Of a stretch of 23,065 nt of DNA, positions 15,915 through 23,065 are shown one piece after another. The notes beneath the pieces are model-generated. The model made no database searches and was not told where the DNA came from. It saw only the letters and a program-made list of their open reading frames with translations. The position numbers were made by a program, and so were the translations under genes. Each line of letters opens with the position of its first letter. Position 1 is the first letter of the stretch. Origin of the DNA: JAVBSC01 sp031547305 (GTDB lineage: Bacteria > Desulfobacterota > Desulfovibrionia > Desulfovibrionales > Desulfovibrionaceae); assembly GCA_031547305.1 (NCBI GenBank), contig JAVBSC010000048.1, forward strand, positions 1 through 23,065, written 5' to 3'.

Positions 15915-16985
15915 CTATTTCAAATATTCCCGGACCGCCCGCCAGACGTCTTCCGGCAGGACTTCGCGCATGCAGCGGTGGTGCTTGAGAGGGCAACTTT
16001 GCGGTCCGTGCAGACCGCAGGGGCGGCAGTCCAGATCCGCTTCAAACACTGTGGATTCCGGCCCCCTGGGAAAAAACCCCAGACGGCGCACCGTGGGGCC
16101 GAAGACGGCGCAGACCGGCGTGCCCTGCGGCCAGGCCAGGTGCATTGGCCCTGAATCGTTGGTCACATAGCAGGACAGCCGGCCCAGCCAGGCCGCCAAA
16201 TCCGGCAGGCTCAACCGGCCGGCCACGTCCAGCAGGGCGTCATGGGGCAAAGGACCGGCCTGTTCCCGGATGCCCGCGGCCAGTTTTTGGGCCGCGCCTT
16301 CCTCGCCCGGACCGGCAAAAAGCATTACCTGCGCCCCGGCCGCGACTATGCTGGCCCCGAGCCGCGCAAAATGCTCCACCGGCCAACGCTTTGTGCCCCA
16401 GACCGATCCCGGATGCAGTCCCACCACCGGGCCTCGACCGTGTTGCCGAAAGTAGTCGGCGGCCCTCTCCAAAGAATCCTCCGGCAACTGAATATCCGGC
16501 CAGTTCTGTTGCTTCGGCAATTTCAGGGGCAGGAGCAATCGGCCCAGACGCTCGATTTCCTCCAGCTCGGCGAAGCGCCGGCTGACCGGGTGGGTGAAGA
16601 AAAACCGGCTGAAAACGCGGCCGCATGATTCCGCATAGCCAATGCGCATGTCCGCACGGCTCAGCCTGGCCAGCAGGGCGCTGCGAAAGCTGGGGTGGGC
16701 GCAGATCCACAGATCAAAACCCAGGCCGGACAGCTCGCGGCCGTGGCTTAAAACGCCCGCCCGGCTTCCACCGGACTTTTTATCGTACTCATGCACCTGA
16801 TCGATGGCCCTATGGCTGCTGAAGAGCGAAGCAAAACCCCGGCGCACAAAAAAATGGATCTCCGCGCACGGAAAAGCCGCCCGCAGGCTTTGCAGCAGGG
16901 GCAGGGTGAGCGCGGCATCCCCCAAAAAGGCGGTGTTCCATACGGCTATGCGGGAAAATTCGACCGGCATTCCGGACTGATACAC
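15915..16985 (-). CDS. Glycosyltransferase family 9, WaaF-like LPS heptosyltransferase
   Basis: Probably transfers ADP-heptose to the LPS inner core on the cytoplasmic side of the inner membrane. The 356 residues carry the family 9 motifs: an N-terminal AFLGDAALTLPLL (19-31), LHPGSVWGTKRWP (190-202, nucleotide-sugar binding), TNDSGPMHLA (275-284), and VFGPT (294-298). The C-terminal cysteines C320, C323, C331 and C338 (DCRPC...SCPL...RCM) resemble heptosyltransferase II. WaaF is the best match, but WaaC or another family 9 enzyme is not excluded. I took the GTG start because AAGGA lies 4 bases before it; an ATG five codons later has no such site. Confidence 0.85.
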   Translation of the reverse strand: MYQSGMPVEFSRIAVWNTAFLGDAALTLPLLQSLRAAFPCAEIHFFVRRGFASLFSSHRAIDQVHEYDKKSGGSRAGVLSHGRELSGLGFDLWICAHPSFRSALLARLSRADMRIGYAESCGRVFSRFFFTHPVSRRFAELEEIERLGRLLLPLKLPKQQNWPDIQLPEDSLERAADYFRQHGRGPVVGLHPGSVWGTKRWPVEHFARLGASIVAAGAQVMLFAGPGEEGAAQKLAAGIREQAGPLPHDALLDVAGRLSLPDLAAWLGRLSCYVTNDSGPMHLAWPQGTPVCAVFGPTVRRLGFFPRGPESTVFEADLDCRPCGLHGPQSCPLKHHRCMREVLPEDVWRAVREYLK

Positions 16986-17022
16986 CCTATCCTTAAAAAA
17001 GGCCAGAGCCGCAAACCCCGGC

Positions 17023-17068
17023 TTGACCCAGGCCCTTCTAAGTGTTTAAAAGGTCTTTGCCCTTTTAA
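17023..17068 (+). promoter_or_regulatory. Candidate uppS promoter with overlapping inverted repeat
   Basis: TTGACC (17023-17028), a 16-bp spacer and TTTAAA (17045-17050) form a plausible promoter. The -10 overlaps a perfect 8-bp inverted repeat, TTAAAAGG (17046-17053) and CCTTTTAA (17061-17068), separated by 7 bases. This lies in the 144-bp divergent spacer between the heptosyltransferase gene and uppS, so a bound protein could affect either side. Confidence 0.4.
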
Positions 17069-17129
17069 CGCGGATTATTTTTGCCAGAATAACGCAGGGG
17101 CGTTTCGGCCACGGCCGGAAGGTGAAAAG

Positions 17130-17840
17130 ATGCAGCAGAGCGTTCCTTTGGATTTACCGGCCCACGTGGCCATAATCATGGACGGCAACGGCCGCTGGGC
17201 GAAGCTGCGCGGGCTGTCCCGCAGCGACGGCCACAAGGCCGGCTCCGAAGCTGTGCGCAAGGTGGTTACGGAATGCCGCCGCCTGGGCATAGCGCATCTC
17301 ACTTTGTACACTTTTTCCAGAGAAAACTGGTCCAGGCCGGTGGAAGAGGTGCGCTTTCTCTTTTCCATGCTGGTGGAATTTCTGGGCAAAGAACTGCCGG
17401 AACTGCAAAAACAGAATATCCGGCTGTCTGTTTTTGGTGAAACAGACTCCCTGCCTCTGGCCTCGCGCAAGGCCCTGCGCCACGCCATGGACAAAACGGC
17501 CAAAAATACGGCCATGTGTCTTAACCTGGCCTTGAATTACTCGGGACGGGAGGAAATAGCCAGAGCCTGCCGGCTGTTTATGCGGGCCGGCCGCGCCCCG
17601 GAAGAAGCCACTCCGGAAAACCTGGCCCAATACCTGTACAGCGCCGGCCAGCCGGACCCGGATCTGGTCATCCGCACCAGCGGCGAGTTGCGCATCAGCA
17701 ATTTTTTGCTTTTTCAATCCGCCTACAGTGAATTTTATTTTTGCCAAACCATGTGGCCGGATTTTTCCGAAGCGGATCTGCAGGCCGCCCTGGCGGACTA
17801 CGCCGGACGAAAAAGACGCTTTGGCAAGGCGGACACGTAG
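17130..17840 (+). CDS. uppS: Undecaprenyl diphosphate synthase (cis-prenyltransferase)
   Basis: Adds isopentenyl diphosphate units to farnesyl diphosphate to make the C55 lipid carrier for cell wall and LPS. From the ATG at 17130 the protein has 236 residues, a normal length. IIMDGNGRWAK carries the catalytic aspartate D18, and the C-terminal signature is DLVIRTSGELRISNFLLFQ with YSEFYF and WPDF after it. The frame is open upstream to 16791, but that part overlaps the divergent heptosyltransferase gene and shows no family resemblance. GGAAGGTGA precedes the chosen ATG. It is the first gene of uppS-cdsA-dxr-rseP-tsaB. Confidence 0.96.
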   Translation: MQQSVPLDLPAHVAIIMDGNGRWAKLRGLSRSDGHKAGSEAVRKVVTECRRLGIAHLTLYTFSRENWSRPVEEVRFLFSMLVEFLGKELPELQKQNIRLSVFGETDSLPLASRKALRHAMDKTAKNTAMCLNLALNYSGREEIARACRLFMRAGRAPEEATPENLAQYLYSAGQPDPDLVIRTSGELRISNFLLFQSAYSEFYFCQTMWPDFSEADLQAALADYAGRKRRFGKADT

Positions 17841-17852
17841 CACGGAGCCAAC

Positions 17853-18716
17853 ATGGAAAGCTCGCATAAAAAACGGATAATCACCGGACTGATCCTGGCC
17901 GCTGTTCTGCTTGGATGCCTGGCCTACGGTGGCCGCCCCCTGCAGGCTCTTATCGTTGCGGCGGCACTCTGGGGGCTGTGGGAATTTTACGCCATGTTCT
18001 GGCCGGGCCGGACCGGCCTGGTCCGCAAAATCCTCGGCCTTGCGGCTGGCCTGGCCCTGATGTGCTCCGTCTGCCTCGGGCAGGCCCTGGTGGGGCAGGC
18101 GGCCTTTGGCCTGGCTTTTCTGGTCTGCGCCCTGGGTTTTCTGGTCGACTACGGGCGCGGCAACGCCGAAGCCAGGCCGGAACAACATGCCGTGCTTCTG
18201 TTCGGCCTTTTGTATGTTCCCTTTATTCTGGCTCTGGCACTGGATTTGCCAAAAGCGCAAGTCCTGTTCCTGGTGGTGGCGGCCTATGCCTCGGACACCG
18301 GGGCTTATTACGCCGGCGTGACTCTTGGCCGCCACAAAATCTGGCCCCGCGTCAGCCCAAAAAAAAGCTGGGAAGGCGCTGTGGGCGGCCTGCTGGCCTG
18401 TGTGGCCGCCACTGTGGGCCTGAGTTTCATTCTCGCTCACGACGCGCCGCTGGACAAGCTGAACTGGCCGGCCTGGGCGTTGATCGGAGTTCTGTTCGGC
18501 GTGTCCGCCCAATTGGGCGACTTTTTTGAATCCGCGGTCAAACGGGCTTTGCGGGTAAAGGATTCCAGCAACCTGCTGCCGGGGCACGGCGGCCTGCTGG
18601 ACCGCATAGACAGCCTGCTTTTTGTCCTGCTGGCCTTCAAGCTGCTCCTGCTGGGCCTGGCTCTCTGGAACGGCGCCCTGGAAGCGTCCGCCGCCGCGCC
18701 ATCTCAGGCGCTTTAA
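17853..18716 (+). CDS. cdsA: Phosphatidate cytidylyltransferase (CDP-diacylglycerol synthase)
   Basis: Inner-membrane enzyme that makes CDP-diacylglycerol from phosphatidic acid and CTP. This is the substrate of PssA, encoded elsewhere in this window. The 287 residues have about eight hydrophobic segments. ASDTGAYYAG is near 146-155 and SPKKSWEGAVGG at 168-179. The CdsA signature runs from S218 to D253 (SAQLGDFFES, KRALRVKD, LLPGHGGLLDRID). GGAG precedes the ATG, which lies 12 bp after uppS. It is followed after 4 bp by dxr. The tight spacing shows co-transcription. Confidence 0.95.
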   Translation: MESSHKKRIITGLILAAVLLGCLAYGGRPLQALIVAAALWGLWEFYAMFWPGRTGLVRKILGLAAGLALMCSVCLGQALVGQAAFGLAFLVCALGFLVDYGRGNAEARPEQHAVLLFGLLYVPFILALALDLPKAQVLFLVVAAYASDTGAYYAGVTLGRHKIWPRVSPKKSWEGAVGGLLACVAATVGLSFILAHDAPLDKLNWPAWALIGVLFGVSAQLGDFFESAVKRALRVKDSSNLLPGHGGLLDRIDSLLFVLLAFKLLLLGLALWNGALEASAAAPSQAL

Positions 18717-18720
18717 ACCC

Positions 18721-19926
18721 ATGATCAACTATATATCCCCCTCCCCGTCCGAGGCCTATGCGGCCAAGTGGCCGCGCCGCCTGTCCGTGCTGGGGTCCAC
18801 CGGCTCCATCGGCCGCAGCGCCCTGGCGGTCATGGCCGAGCGGCCGGACTCCTTCAGCATTTGCGGCCTGGCCGGGGCGCGCAACATGCGGCTGCTGGCC
18901 GAGCAAGCGGCCGAATGGCGGCCCGCGATTCTCGGCGTGCAGGACGAAGCCGCCAGGCTGGAACTGCTGCCCCTGCTGCCCACCGGCTACAGCCCGGACA
19001 TCCTGATCGGCCCGGACGGCTATGCGGCCATGGCCGGCCTGCCCGAAGCGGACGCCGTGCTCTGCGCCCAGATGGGTGCGGCCGGTCTTACGGCCGCCCT
19101 GGCGGCGGCCAGGGCCGGCAAGGTGATCGCCCTGGCCAACAAAGAGGCTTTGGTGCTGGCTGGCGGCCTGATCCGTTCCCTGTGCGGCCAGACCAAGGCC
19201 GCGATCCTGCCTGTTGATTCTGAGCACAACGCCATATTTCAAAGCCTTCAGGGGCAGGACCGGAGCGGAATGAAGCGCCTGGTGCTCACCGCTTCCGGCG
19301 GCCCGTTTCTGGGAAAAACCAGGGAAGAACTGGCCGGGGTGCGCAAAGAAGCCGCCCTGGCCCACCCAAACTGGAGCATGGGCGCGAAGATCAGCATAGA
19401 TTCCGCCACCATGATGAACAAGGGGCTGGAAATAATCGAAGCCTGCCATTTATACGGCCTGGGCGAAGATAAGGTCAGCGTGCTTGTCCATCCCCAGTCC
19501 GTGGTGCATTCCCTGGTGGAATACCTGGACGGCTCCATGCTGGCCCAGCTTGGCCCGCCGGACATGCGCGTGCCCCTGGCCCACTGCCTGGGCTGGCCGG
19601 TACGCGTCCCCAGCGGGGCCGCCCCTCTGGATTTGACGCGCTATGCCGGGTTGCGCTTTATGGAACCGGACTTATCTTCTTTTCCGGCCCTGTCTTTATG
19701 CCGGCGGGTCATTCGCGCGGGCGGGGATTTGCCCATAGTGCTGAACGCGGCCAACGAGACGGCCGTGGCCTTGTTCCTGCAAGACCGTATTTCTTTTACC
19801 GGCATAAGCGATTTGGTGGAGCGGGCCATGGACGGGCATACGGCCGGCCCTGAACCGGGCGGCGCGGAAGAAATCCTAGATCTGGATTCCCGCATCCGCC
19901 GCAAACTTGAAGCCTGGATAAAATAA
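18721..19926 (+). CDS. dxr: 1-deoxy-D-xylulose 5-phosphate reductoisomerase
   Basis: Second step of the MEP isoprenoid pathway, NADPH-dependent conversion of DXP to MEP; its product line feeds UppS. From the ATG at 18721 the protein has 401 residues. The nucleotide-binding motif GSTGSIG is at 25-31. Metal ligands are D166 and E168 in VDSEHNA, and E237 in MMNKGLE. SGGPF and the flexible loop are present. The N-terminus carries about 18 more residues than E. coli Dxr. The frame stays open to 18622, but that part overlaps cdsA. The 4-bp gap after cdsA points to coupling. Confidence 0.96.
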   Translation: MINYISPSPSEAYAAKWPRRLSVLGSTGSIGRSALAVMAERPDSFSICGLAGARNMRLLAEQAAEWRPAILGVQDEAARLELLPLLPTGYSPDILIGPDGYAAMAGLPEADAVLCAQMGAAGLTAALAAARAGKVIALANKEALVLAGGLIRSLCGQTKAAILPVDSEHNAIFQSLQGQDRSGMKRLVLTASGGPFLGKTREELAGVRKEAALAHPNWSMGAKISIDSATMMNKGLEIIEACHLYGLGEDKVSVLVHPQSVVHSLVEYLDGSMLAQLGPPDMRVPLAHCLGWPVRVPSGAAPLDLTRYAGLRFMEPDLSSFPALSLCRRVIRAGGDLPIVLNAANETAVALFLQDRISFTGISDLVERAMDGHTAGPEPGGAEEILDLDSRIRRKLEAWIK

Positions 19927-19933
19927 ACGCACA

Positions 19934-21001
19934 ATGATCGGCACTCTTTCCATAATTCTGGTTTTAGGCGGCCTCATTTTTTTCCATGAACTGGGGCATT
20001 TTATTTTCGCCAAGCTTTTCGGGGTGGGGGTAAAGACTTTTTCCCTGGGCTTCGGGCCTAAAATCTGGGGGGTTAATCGCAACAAGACCAGCTACCAGAT
20101 TTCCGCCGTGCCTTTGGGCGGCTATGTGGCCATGGTGGGCGAGGAAGCCCCGGAGGATATTCCCGCGCCGTTCACGGCCGGGGAAAGTTTTGCCCTGCGT
20201 CCGGCCTGGCAAAGGCTGGTTATTGTGGCGGCCGGTCCGATCTTCAACCTGCTGCTGGCCTGGCTGGTATACTGGTTTTTATTCTCCGCCGGAGCCGGAG
20301 TGATTGACCCGGTGGTTTCATCCGTGCTGCCGGACAGCCCGGCCGCGACGTCAGGGTTGCGCGCCGGGGATCGCATTCTGAGCCTGGACGGCGTTAAGGT
20401 GCGGCGTTGGGAGGAAATCTCCCTGTTTGTGAACGGAGCGGCCGGCAAAACCATAACCGTGGAGTACGAGCGCAACGGAGAAACGCGCCGGACGGACGTC
20501 ACCCCGCGCAAGGAAGTTTTGCAGCCGGAAAATCCGGGAGACAAGCCGGTGGAGGTATGGCGCCTGGGCTTGAGCAACAGCGGCGAATTCCGGGAACTCG
20601 GCTTTGTGGAAGCCTGCGTTGAAGGTTTTCATGAAACCTGGAACAAGGCGATTTACATAGGCCAGTCCCTGGGCATGCTCATAAGCGGCCGCGCGCCGAT
20701 CAAGGATCTGGGCGGGCCGGTGCTGATCGGCCAGATGGTCTACGAGCGGGCGCACAATACCGGCCTGCTCGGCGTGCTGCCGCTAACCGCATTCTTGAGC
20801 ATTAACCTGGGACTGCTCAATCTGCTGCCAATTCCGGTGCTGGACGGCGGGCATATCCTGTTCTTCGGGCTGGAACTGCTCATCCGCCGGCCCGTTTCGG
20901 TCAAAATACGCGAAATAAGCACGCGCCTTGGCCTGGTATTTTTGCTGGCCCTGATGCTTTTTGCCACGGGCAACGACATTATGCGGATTTTCAATGGCTG
21001 A
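19934..21001 (+). CDS. rseP: RseP-type site-2 zinc metalloprotease
   Basis: Intramembrane protease that cuts membrane-bound substrates such as anti-sigma factors or signal peptides. It has 355 residues. The zinc motif HELGH is at 18-22 in the first membrane segment. A single PDZ domain lies at about 117-180 (SPAATSGLRAGDRILSLDG). The third ligand motif is NLLPIPVLDGGH, with D304 near the C-terminus. E. coli RseP has two PDZ domains and 450 residues, so this is the shorter form found in many bacteria. No anti-sigma gene adjoins it, so the target is unknown. The dxr-cdsA-uppS-rseP grouping is common. Its stop overlaps tsaB by 8 bp. Confidence 0.94.
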   Translation: MIGTLSIILVLGGLIFFHELGHFIFAKLFGVGVKTFSLGFGPKIWGVNRNKTSYQISAVPLGGYVAMVGEEAPEDIPAPFTAGESFALRPAWQRLVIVAAGPIFNLLLAWLVYWFLFSAGAGVIDPVVSSVLPDSPAATSGLRAGDRILSLDGVKVRRWEEISLFVNGAAGKTITVEYERNGETRRTDVTPRKEVLQPENPGDKPVEVWRLGLSNSGEFRELGFVEACVEGFHETWNKAIYIGQSLGMLISGRAPIKDLGGPVLIGQMVYERAHNTGLLGVLPLTAFLSINLGLLNLLPIPVLDGGHILFFGLELLIRRPVSVKIREISTRLGLVFLLALMLFATGNDIMRIFNG

Positions 21002-21818
21002 TCCGGCCTTTTCCGACTCGCTCACCCTGGTCCTGAACGCGGCCGAAGGCCGCCTGCAGTTCGCGCTGGGCCGCGGTCCGGAACTGCTGTGCGCCCAGGA
21101 CTGGCAGGCCCAGGGGCAGGGGGCGGAACTGCTGGCTCCGGCCCTGGAAGCGGCCCTTAAGCTTTGCGGTCTTAAAGCCGCCCAATTGGAACACATTGCC
21201 TGCGTGCGCGGTCCGGGCGCTTTTACCGGCCTGCGTCTGGCCCTGGCCACCGCCGCCGGCCTGGCCAGGGGCAGCGGCGCAAAGCAGGCCGGACTGGACT
21301 ACCTGCCCCTGTTGGCGGCCGAAGCCTGCGAGCGTTTGTGGCCCACGGGCACAGACACGCGTTTCTGGGTGCTTACCCATGCCCGGCGCAATCTGGTGCA
21401 CCTGCAGGGCTTTTATCAAGACCAACGGAGCGCGGCGCCCGGCCGCGTTCCACCAATATGTCCGGACACGGATTTGCTGGTGCTTGCCCCGGACGCGGCG
21501 GTGAAGCTGATGGCCGGGCGGGCGCGAGAGTCCGGGCCGTGTCTGCTTCTGGGCAGCGGGCTGGCGCGTAACGCCCAGGCCTTTGACGTTCTTTTGGCGC
21601 AACAGATGCCCCAGGCCAAAATTCCGCCTCTTTCCTTCAACCATCCGTCGCCGGAATTCCTTTTCCGGGCGGCCTTGGAGCTGGACTACGCTGAACAGGA
21701 CGTGACGCCGCTTTACGCGCGGCCTTGCGACGCCGAGGAAAACCTGCCGGAAATATCCGCCAGGCTCGGGCTGGATCAGGACGCGGCCCAACGGCGCCTT
21801 GCGGAGTTGTTGAAATAA
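20994..21818 (+). CDS. tsaB: tRNA t6A biosynthesis protein TsaB (YeaZ family)
   Basis: Non-catalytic partner of TsaD in making the universal t6A37 modification of ANN-decoding tRNAs. The 274 residues carry the diagnostic stretch IACVRGPGAFTGLRLALATAAGLA at about 68-91, split here by no gaps. The ASKHA-type N-terminus is shortened, as usual. I took the ATG at 20994, which overlaps the rseP stop and has GCGGA about 6 bases before it, rather than an in-frame start at 20961 inside rseP. TsaD, TsaE and TsaC are not in the window. It is the last gene of the operon. Confidence 0.9.
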   Translation: MADPAFSDSLTLVLNAAEGRLQFALGRGPELLCAQDWQAQGQGAELLAPALEAALKLCGLKAAQLEHIACVRGPGAFTGLRLALATAAGLARGSGAKQAGLDYLPLLAAEACERLWPTGTDTRFWVLTHARRNLVHLQGFYQDQRSAAPGRVPPICPDTDLLVLAPDAAVKLMAGRARESGPCLLLGSGLARNAQAFDVLLAQQMPQAKIPPLSFNHPSPEFLFRAALELDYAEQDVTPLYARPCDAEENLPEISARLGLDQDAAQRRLAELLK

Positions 21819-21820
21819 TC

Positions 21821-21840
21821 TGTCCGGATTTTTCGGAATA
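21821..21840. repeat. Copy 1 of a TGTCCGGATTTT-CGGA motif
   Basis: TGTCCGGATTTTTCGGAATA lies directly after tsaB. A close copy occurs at 22723-22741, on the far side of the CTERM gene, in the same orientation. The core is two CGGA units separated by a T-run. Whether it is a binding site or chance cannot be decided from two copies. Confidence 0.35.
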
Positions 21841-21882
21841 AAAAAACTCCCGGCCTGCTCTACCTCAGGCCGGGAGTTTTTT
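21841..21882. terminator. Bidirectional terminator between tsaB and the CTERM gene
   Basis: A perfect 17-bp stem, with arms of six A then CTCCCGGCCTG (21841-21857) and its complement ending in six T (21866-21882), closes an 8-base loop. With T-runs on both strands it ends the uppS-tsaB operon and the convergent gene alike. Confidence 0.93.
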
Positions 21883-21900
21883 ATTATCTTGTAAGCGTTC

Positions 21901-22506
21901 TTACTTGCCGCGGCGGCGGATGGCCATCAGTCCGGCCAGACCGGAACCCAGCAGCCAGGCGGCTCCGGGGATGGGTGTGGCGGAGGCGCTGACCATGAAG
22001 ATGGCGTCGTTGTAATCGTTGTCCAGGGTCAGGCCGTCTTCAAATCCGATGATGTAATAAGTGCCGCGCTTCACAGTGTCCGTAACTTCAAGGAACCTAA
22101 AACTACTCTTCGTGACTGTGTCCAGGGGCTTGCCGCCGCTCCTCTGCACGACCAGCGCGGACAGTTCGGAATAAAGAAGATCCTTAAGCGTGCCGCCCAA
22201 AGACAGGGTCTTGCCGCCGGACTGGAAGCTGGAAACGGTGTTGGCCTTGGCCGTGATGTAATCCACCGTAAAGAGAGCCCGCTCCTTCTGGAGTCCGGCG
22301 CCGGCGGCGACCACATCGGCAAATCCGGCGAAGTTTGAGTAATTATCCTTGCCTACACCATAGCCAAGGTCCGCCAGAGCATGAAGCAGTATGGTGCCGT
22401 CATCCTGAAGGCCTTTCAAATCGCTGATGATGTCGGCGGAGCCGGTGCCCGCGAACCCGAAGCAGAGAGACAGAACCAGTGTAGCGGTTGCGATGATGCG
22501 CTTCAT
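21901..22506 (-). CDS. Secreted VPLPA/PEP-CTERM type sorted protein
   Basis: A 201-residue exported protein. A signal peptide (MKRIIATATLVLSLCFGFAG, cut near A24) opens it. The C-terminus is a classic exosortase-type tripartite tail: PIPGAAW motif at 178-184, a hydrophobic helix to about 195, and the basic end RRRGK. GFED (154-157) and DNDYND (162-167) resemble the acidic, probably calcium-binding, end of DUF4114-like domains. Such proteins are anchored or released at the outer surface and are often linked to exopolysaccharide. No exosortase is in the window. A sigma-54 promoter lies 66 bp upstream. The ribosome site is a weak GGGGG about 9 bases before ATG. Confidence 0.88.
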   Translation of the reverse strand: MKRIIATATLVLSLCFGFAGTGSADIISDLKGLQDDGTILLHALADLGYGVGKDNYSNFAGFADVVAAGAGLQKERALFTVDYITAKANTVSSFQSGGKTLSLGGTLKDLLYSELSALVVQRSGGKPLDTVTKSSFRFLEVTDTVKRGTYYIIGFEDGLTLDNDYNDAIFMVSASATPIPGAAWLLGSGLAGLMAIRRRGK

Positions 22507-22571
22507 TTTAAATACCCCCGGAATTTATTTTCAAATTTTTTGTCGTGGCAAATTAGTCTTGCAAATCATTT

Positions 22572-22587
22572 AGCAATCCGTGTGCCA
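22572..22587 (-). promoter_or_regulatory. Sigma-54 (RpoN) promoter of the CTERM gene
   Basis: On the minus strand TGGCAC-ACGGA-TTGCT matches the -24/-12 consensus TGGCAC-N5-TTGCW at every defined position, with GG and GC exactly 10 bases apart. Transcription would start near 22560, giving a leader of about 54 bases. The direction and place fit the gene starting at 22506. Confidence 0.85.
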
Positions 22588-22722
22588 TCGTGTATATATT
22601 CAGTTATTTCAAGGCTATTTTTCAATCCGGCATATCTAGTCCGAAAAAATAAGACTATCCGCCCCCGCTCCCGCCCTTTCTAAGGCGGCTTTAAGGCCGG
22701 CCGGACCGTTTCTACAGAAAAT

Positions 22723-22741
22723 TGTCCGGATTTTCCGGATA
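22723..22741. repeat. Copy 2 of the TGTCCGGATTTT-CGGA motif
   Basis: TGTCCGGATTTTCCGGATA contains TCCGGA twice, separated by TTT. It lies about 165-180 bp upstream of the predicted sigma-54 start site, a usual distance for an enhancer-binding activator. The sister copy is at 21821. Confidence 0.35.
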
Positions 22742-22803
22742 GCTCGGAACCTAAAAAAGCGCCGGCGGTGTATAAACAATATCCTAAGGCGGTTCAGGCA
22801 TAA

Positions 22804-22832
22804 ATTATAGCAAATATGTTGATGAGAGTCCA
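22804..22832 (-). promoter_or_regulatory. Sigma-70 type promoter in the long spacer
   Basis: Read on the minus strand, TGGACT (22827-22832), a 17-bp spacer and an exact TATAAT (22804-22809) form a good promoter. It points left into the 339-bp spacer 22507-22845, which has no convincing gene. The product could be a second, long leader for the CTERM gene or a short RNA. Confidence 0.5.
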
Positions 22833-22845
22833 GAAAAAACGGAAC

Positions 22846-23007
22846 TTACATGCCGGCGCGGGGCCGTATGCGGCACAGCCTGTAGAGCCGCACGTAAACG
22901 CCTGTCAGGCGGCAGGCCGCGGACCGCGGCACGCCGCAATCGCGAAGGCGGCAGTACACGTGCAGGGGGTTGAACCAATGTTGCAGTCTGAATCTGAATG
23001 AATGCAT
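22846..23007 (-). CDS. 53-residue basic protein, function unknown
   Basis: Not recognised with certainty. From the ATG at 23007 it reads MHSFRFRLQHWFNPLHVYCR and continues with a very Arg-rich sequence containing three further cysteines and many aromatic residues, ending RPRAGM. GGAG lies 7 bases before this ATG; the frame opens further to a TTG at 23052. Third codon positions are strongly GC-rich (about three quarters), as in the real genes here. There is no signal peptide and no clear membrane helix. The overlapping plus-strand frame (22816-23001) has no comparable start and is probably a shadow. The gene might be a small conserved protein of this group, but that needs a search. Confidence 0.55.
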   Translation of the reverse strand: MHSFRFRLQHWFNPLHVYCRLRDCGVPRSAACRLTGVYVRLYRLCRIRPRAGM

Positions 23008-23065
23008 TTTGCTACTCCAATCCAGCCGGGCAACACTTTTGGCGCCCGGCAATAAATCACCCTTT

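Noticed and set aside
17154..18728. 524-residue open frame antisense to uppS and cdsA
   Set aside because: Same reason: composition is that of an antisense shadow, and both sense genes are certain.
22546..22559. Plus-strand TGGC...TTGCA resembling sigma-54
   Set aside because: GG to GC spacing is 12, not 10, and no plus-strand gene follows.
22816..23001. Plus-strand 61-residue frame opposite the 53-residue gene
   Set aside because: No ribosome site and Ala/His/Gln-rich antisense-like composition; the minus-strand frame is better supported.
1..23065. CRISPR arrays, tRNA or rRNA genes, transposons, prophage or defence systems
   Set aside because: I found no regular repeats, RNA gene motifs, transposase or integrase motifs anywhere in the window.

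Overview
The window looks like chromosomal DNA of a Gram-negative, high-GC bacterium. The best guess is a deltaproteobacterium of the Desulfovibrio type. An LPS heptosyltransferase-like enzyme and an RND pump show an outer membrane. GatCAB, the short GSR-type phosphatidylserine decarboxylase next to pssA, and a PEP/VPLPA-CTERM type surface protein fit that group. There is no rRNA, tRNA, CRISPR array, integrase or insertion sequence. Most of the window is core metabolism, and the unusual material lies in small genes and control sites.

Layout. 1-85 is a pyrimidine-rich leader with an 18-C run and, on the minus strand, a strong Shine-Dalgarno for a gene just outside. glmS (minus) is divergent from gatB-gatC-gatA (plus), which makes Gln-tRNA and Asn-tRNA by transamidation. 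gatA converges within 6 bp on psd-pssA (minus), the two steps to phosphatidylethanolamine. A YdjM/DUF457-like membrane protein follows, then a polar amino acid ABC transporter: binding protein, terminator, permease, ATPase, second permease. Behind it is a frameshifted HPr-like remnant, then nth (endonuclease III). After a strongly structured leader comes a large RND pump gene with no adaptor gene beside it.

15.5-17 kb holds, on the minus strand, a 74-residue protein with its own flagellar-type (sigma-28) promoter and a WaaF-like heptosyltransferase. Divergent from these is a tight operon uppS-cdsA-dxr-rseP-tsaB (undecaprenyl-PP synthesis, CDP-diacylglycerol, MEP isoprenoid pathway, site-2 protease, tRNA t6A factor), closed by a bidirectional terminator. 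Convergent to it is a secreted VPLPA/PEP-CTERM protein with a near-perfect sigma-54 promoter. A 53-residue basic protein lies at the right edge.

The points most worth following are the sigma-54-controlled sorted surface protein, the sigma-28-controlled small protein, the decayed HPr-like gene, and the 31-bp palindrome ahead of the amino acid transporter. No obviously new multi-gene system is visible.
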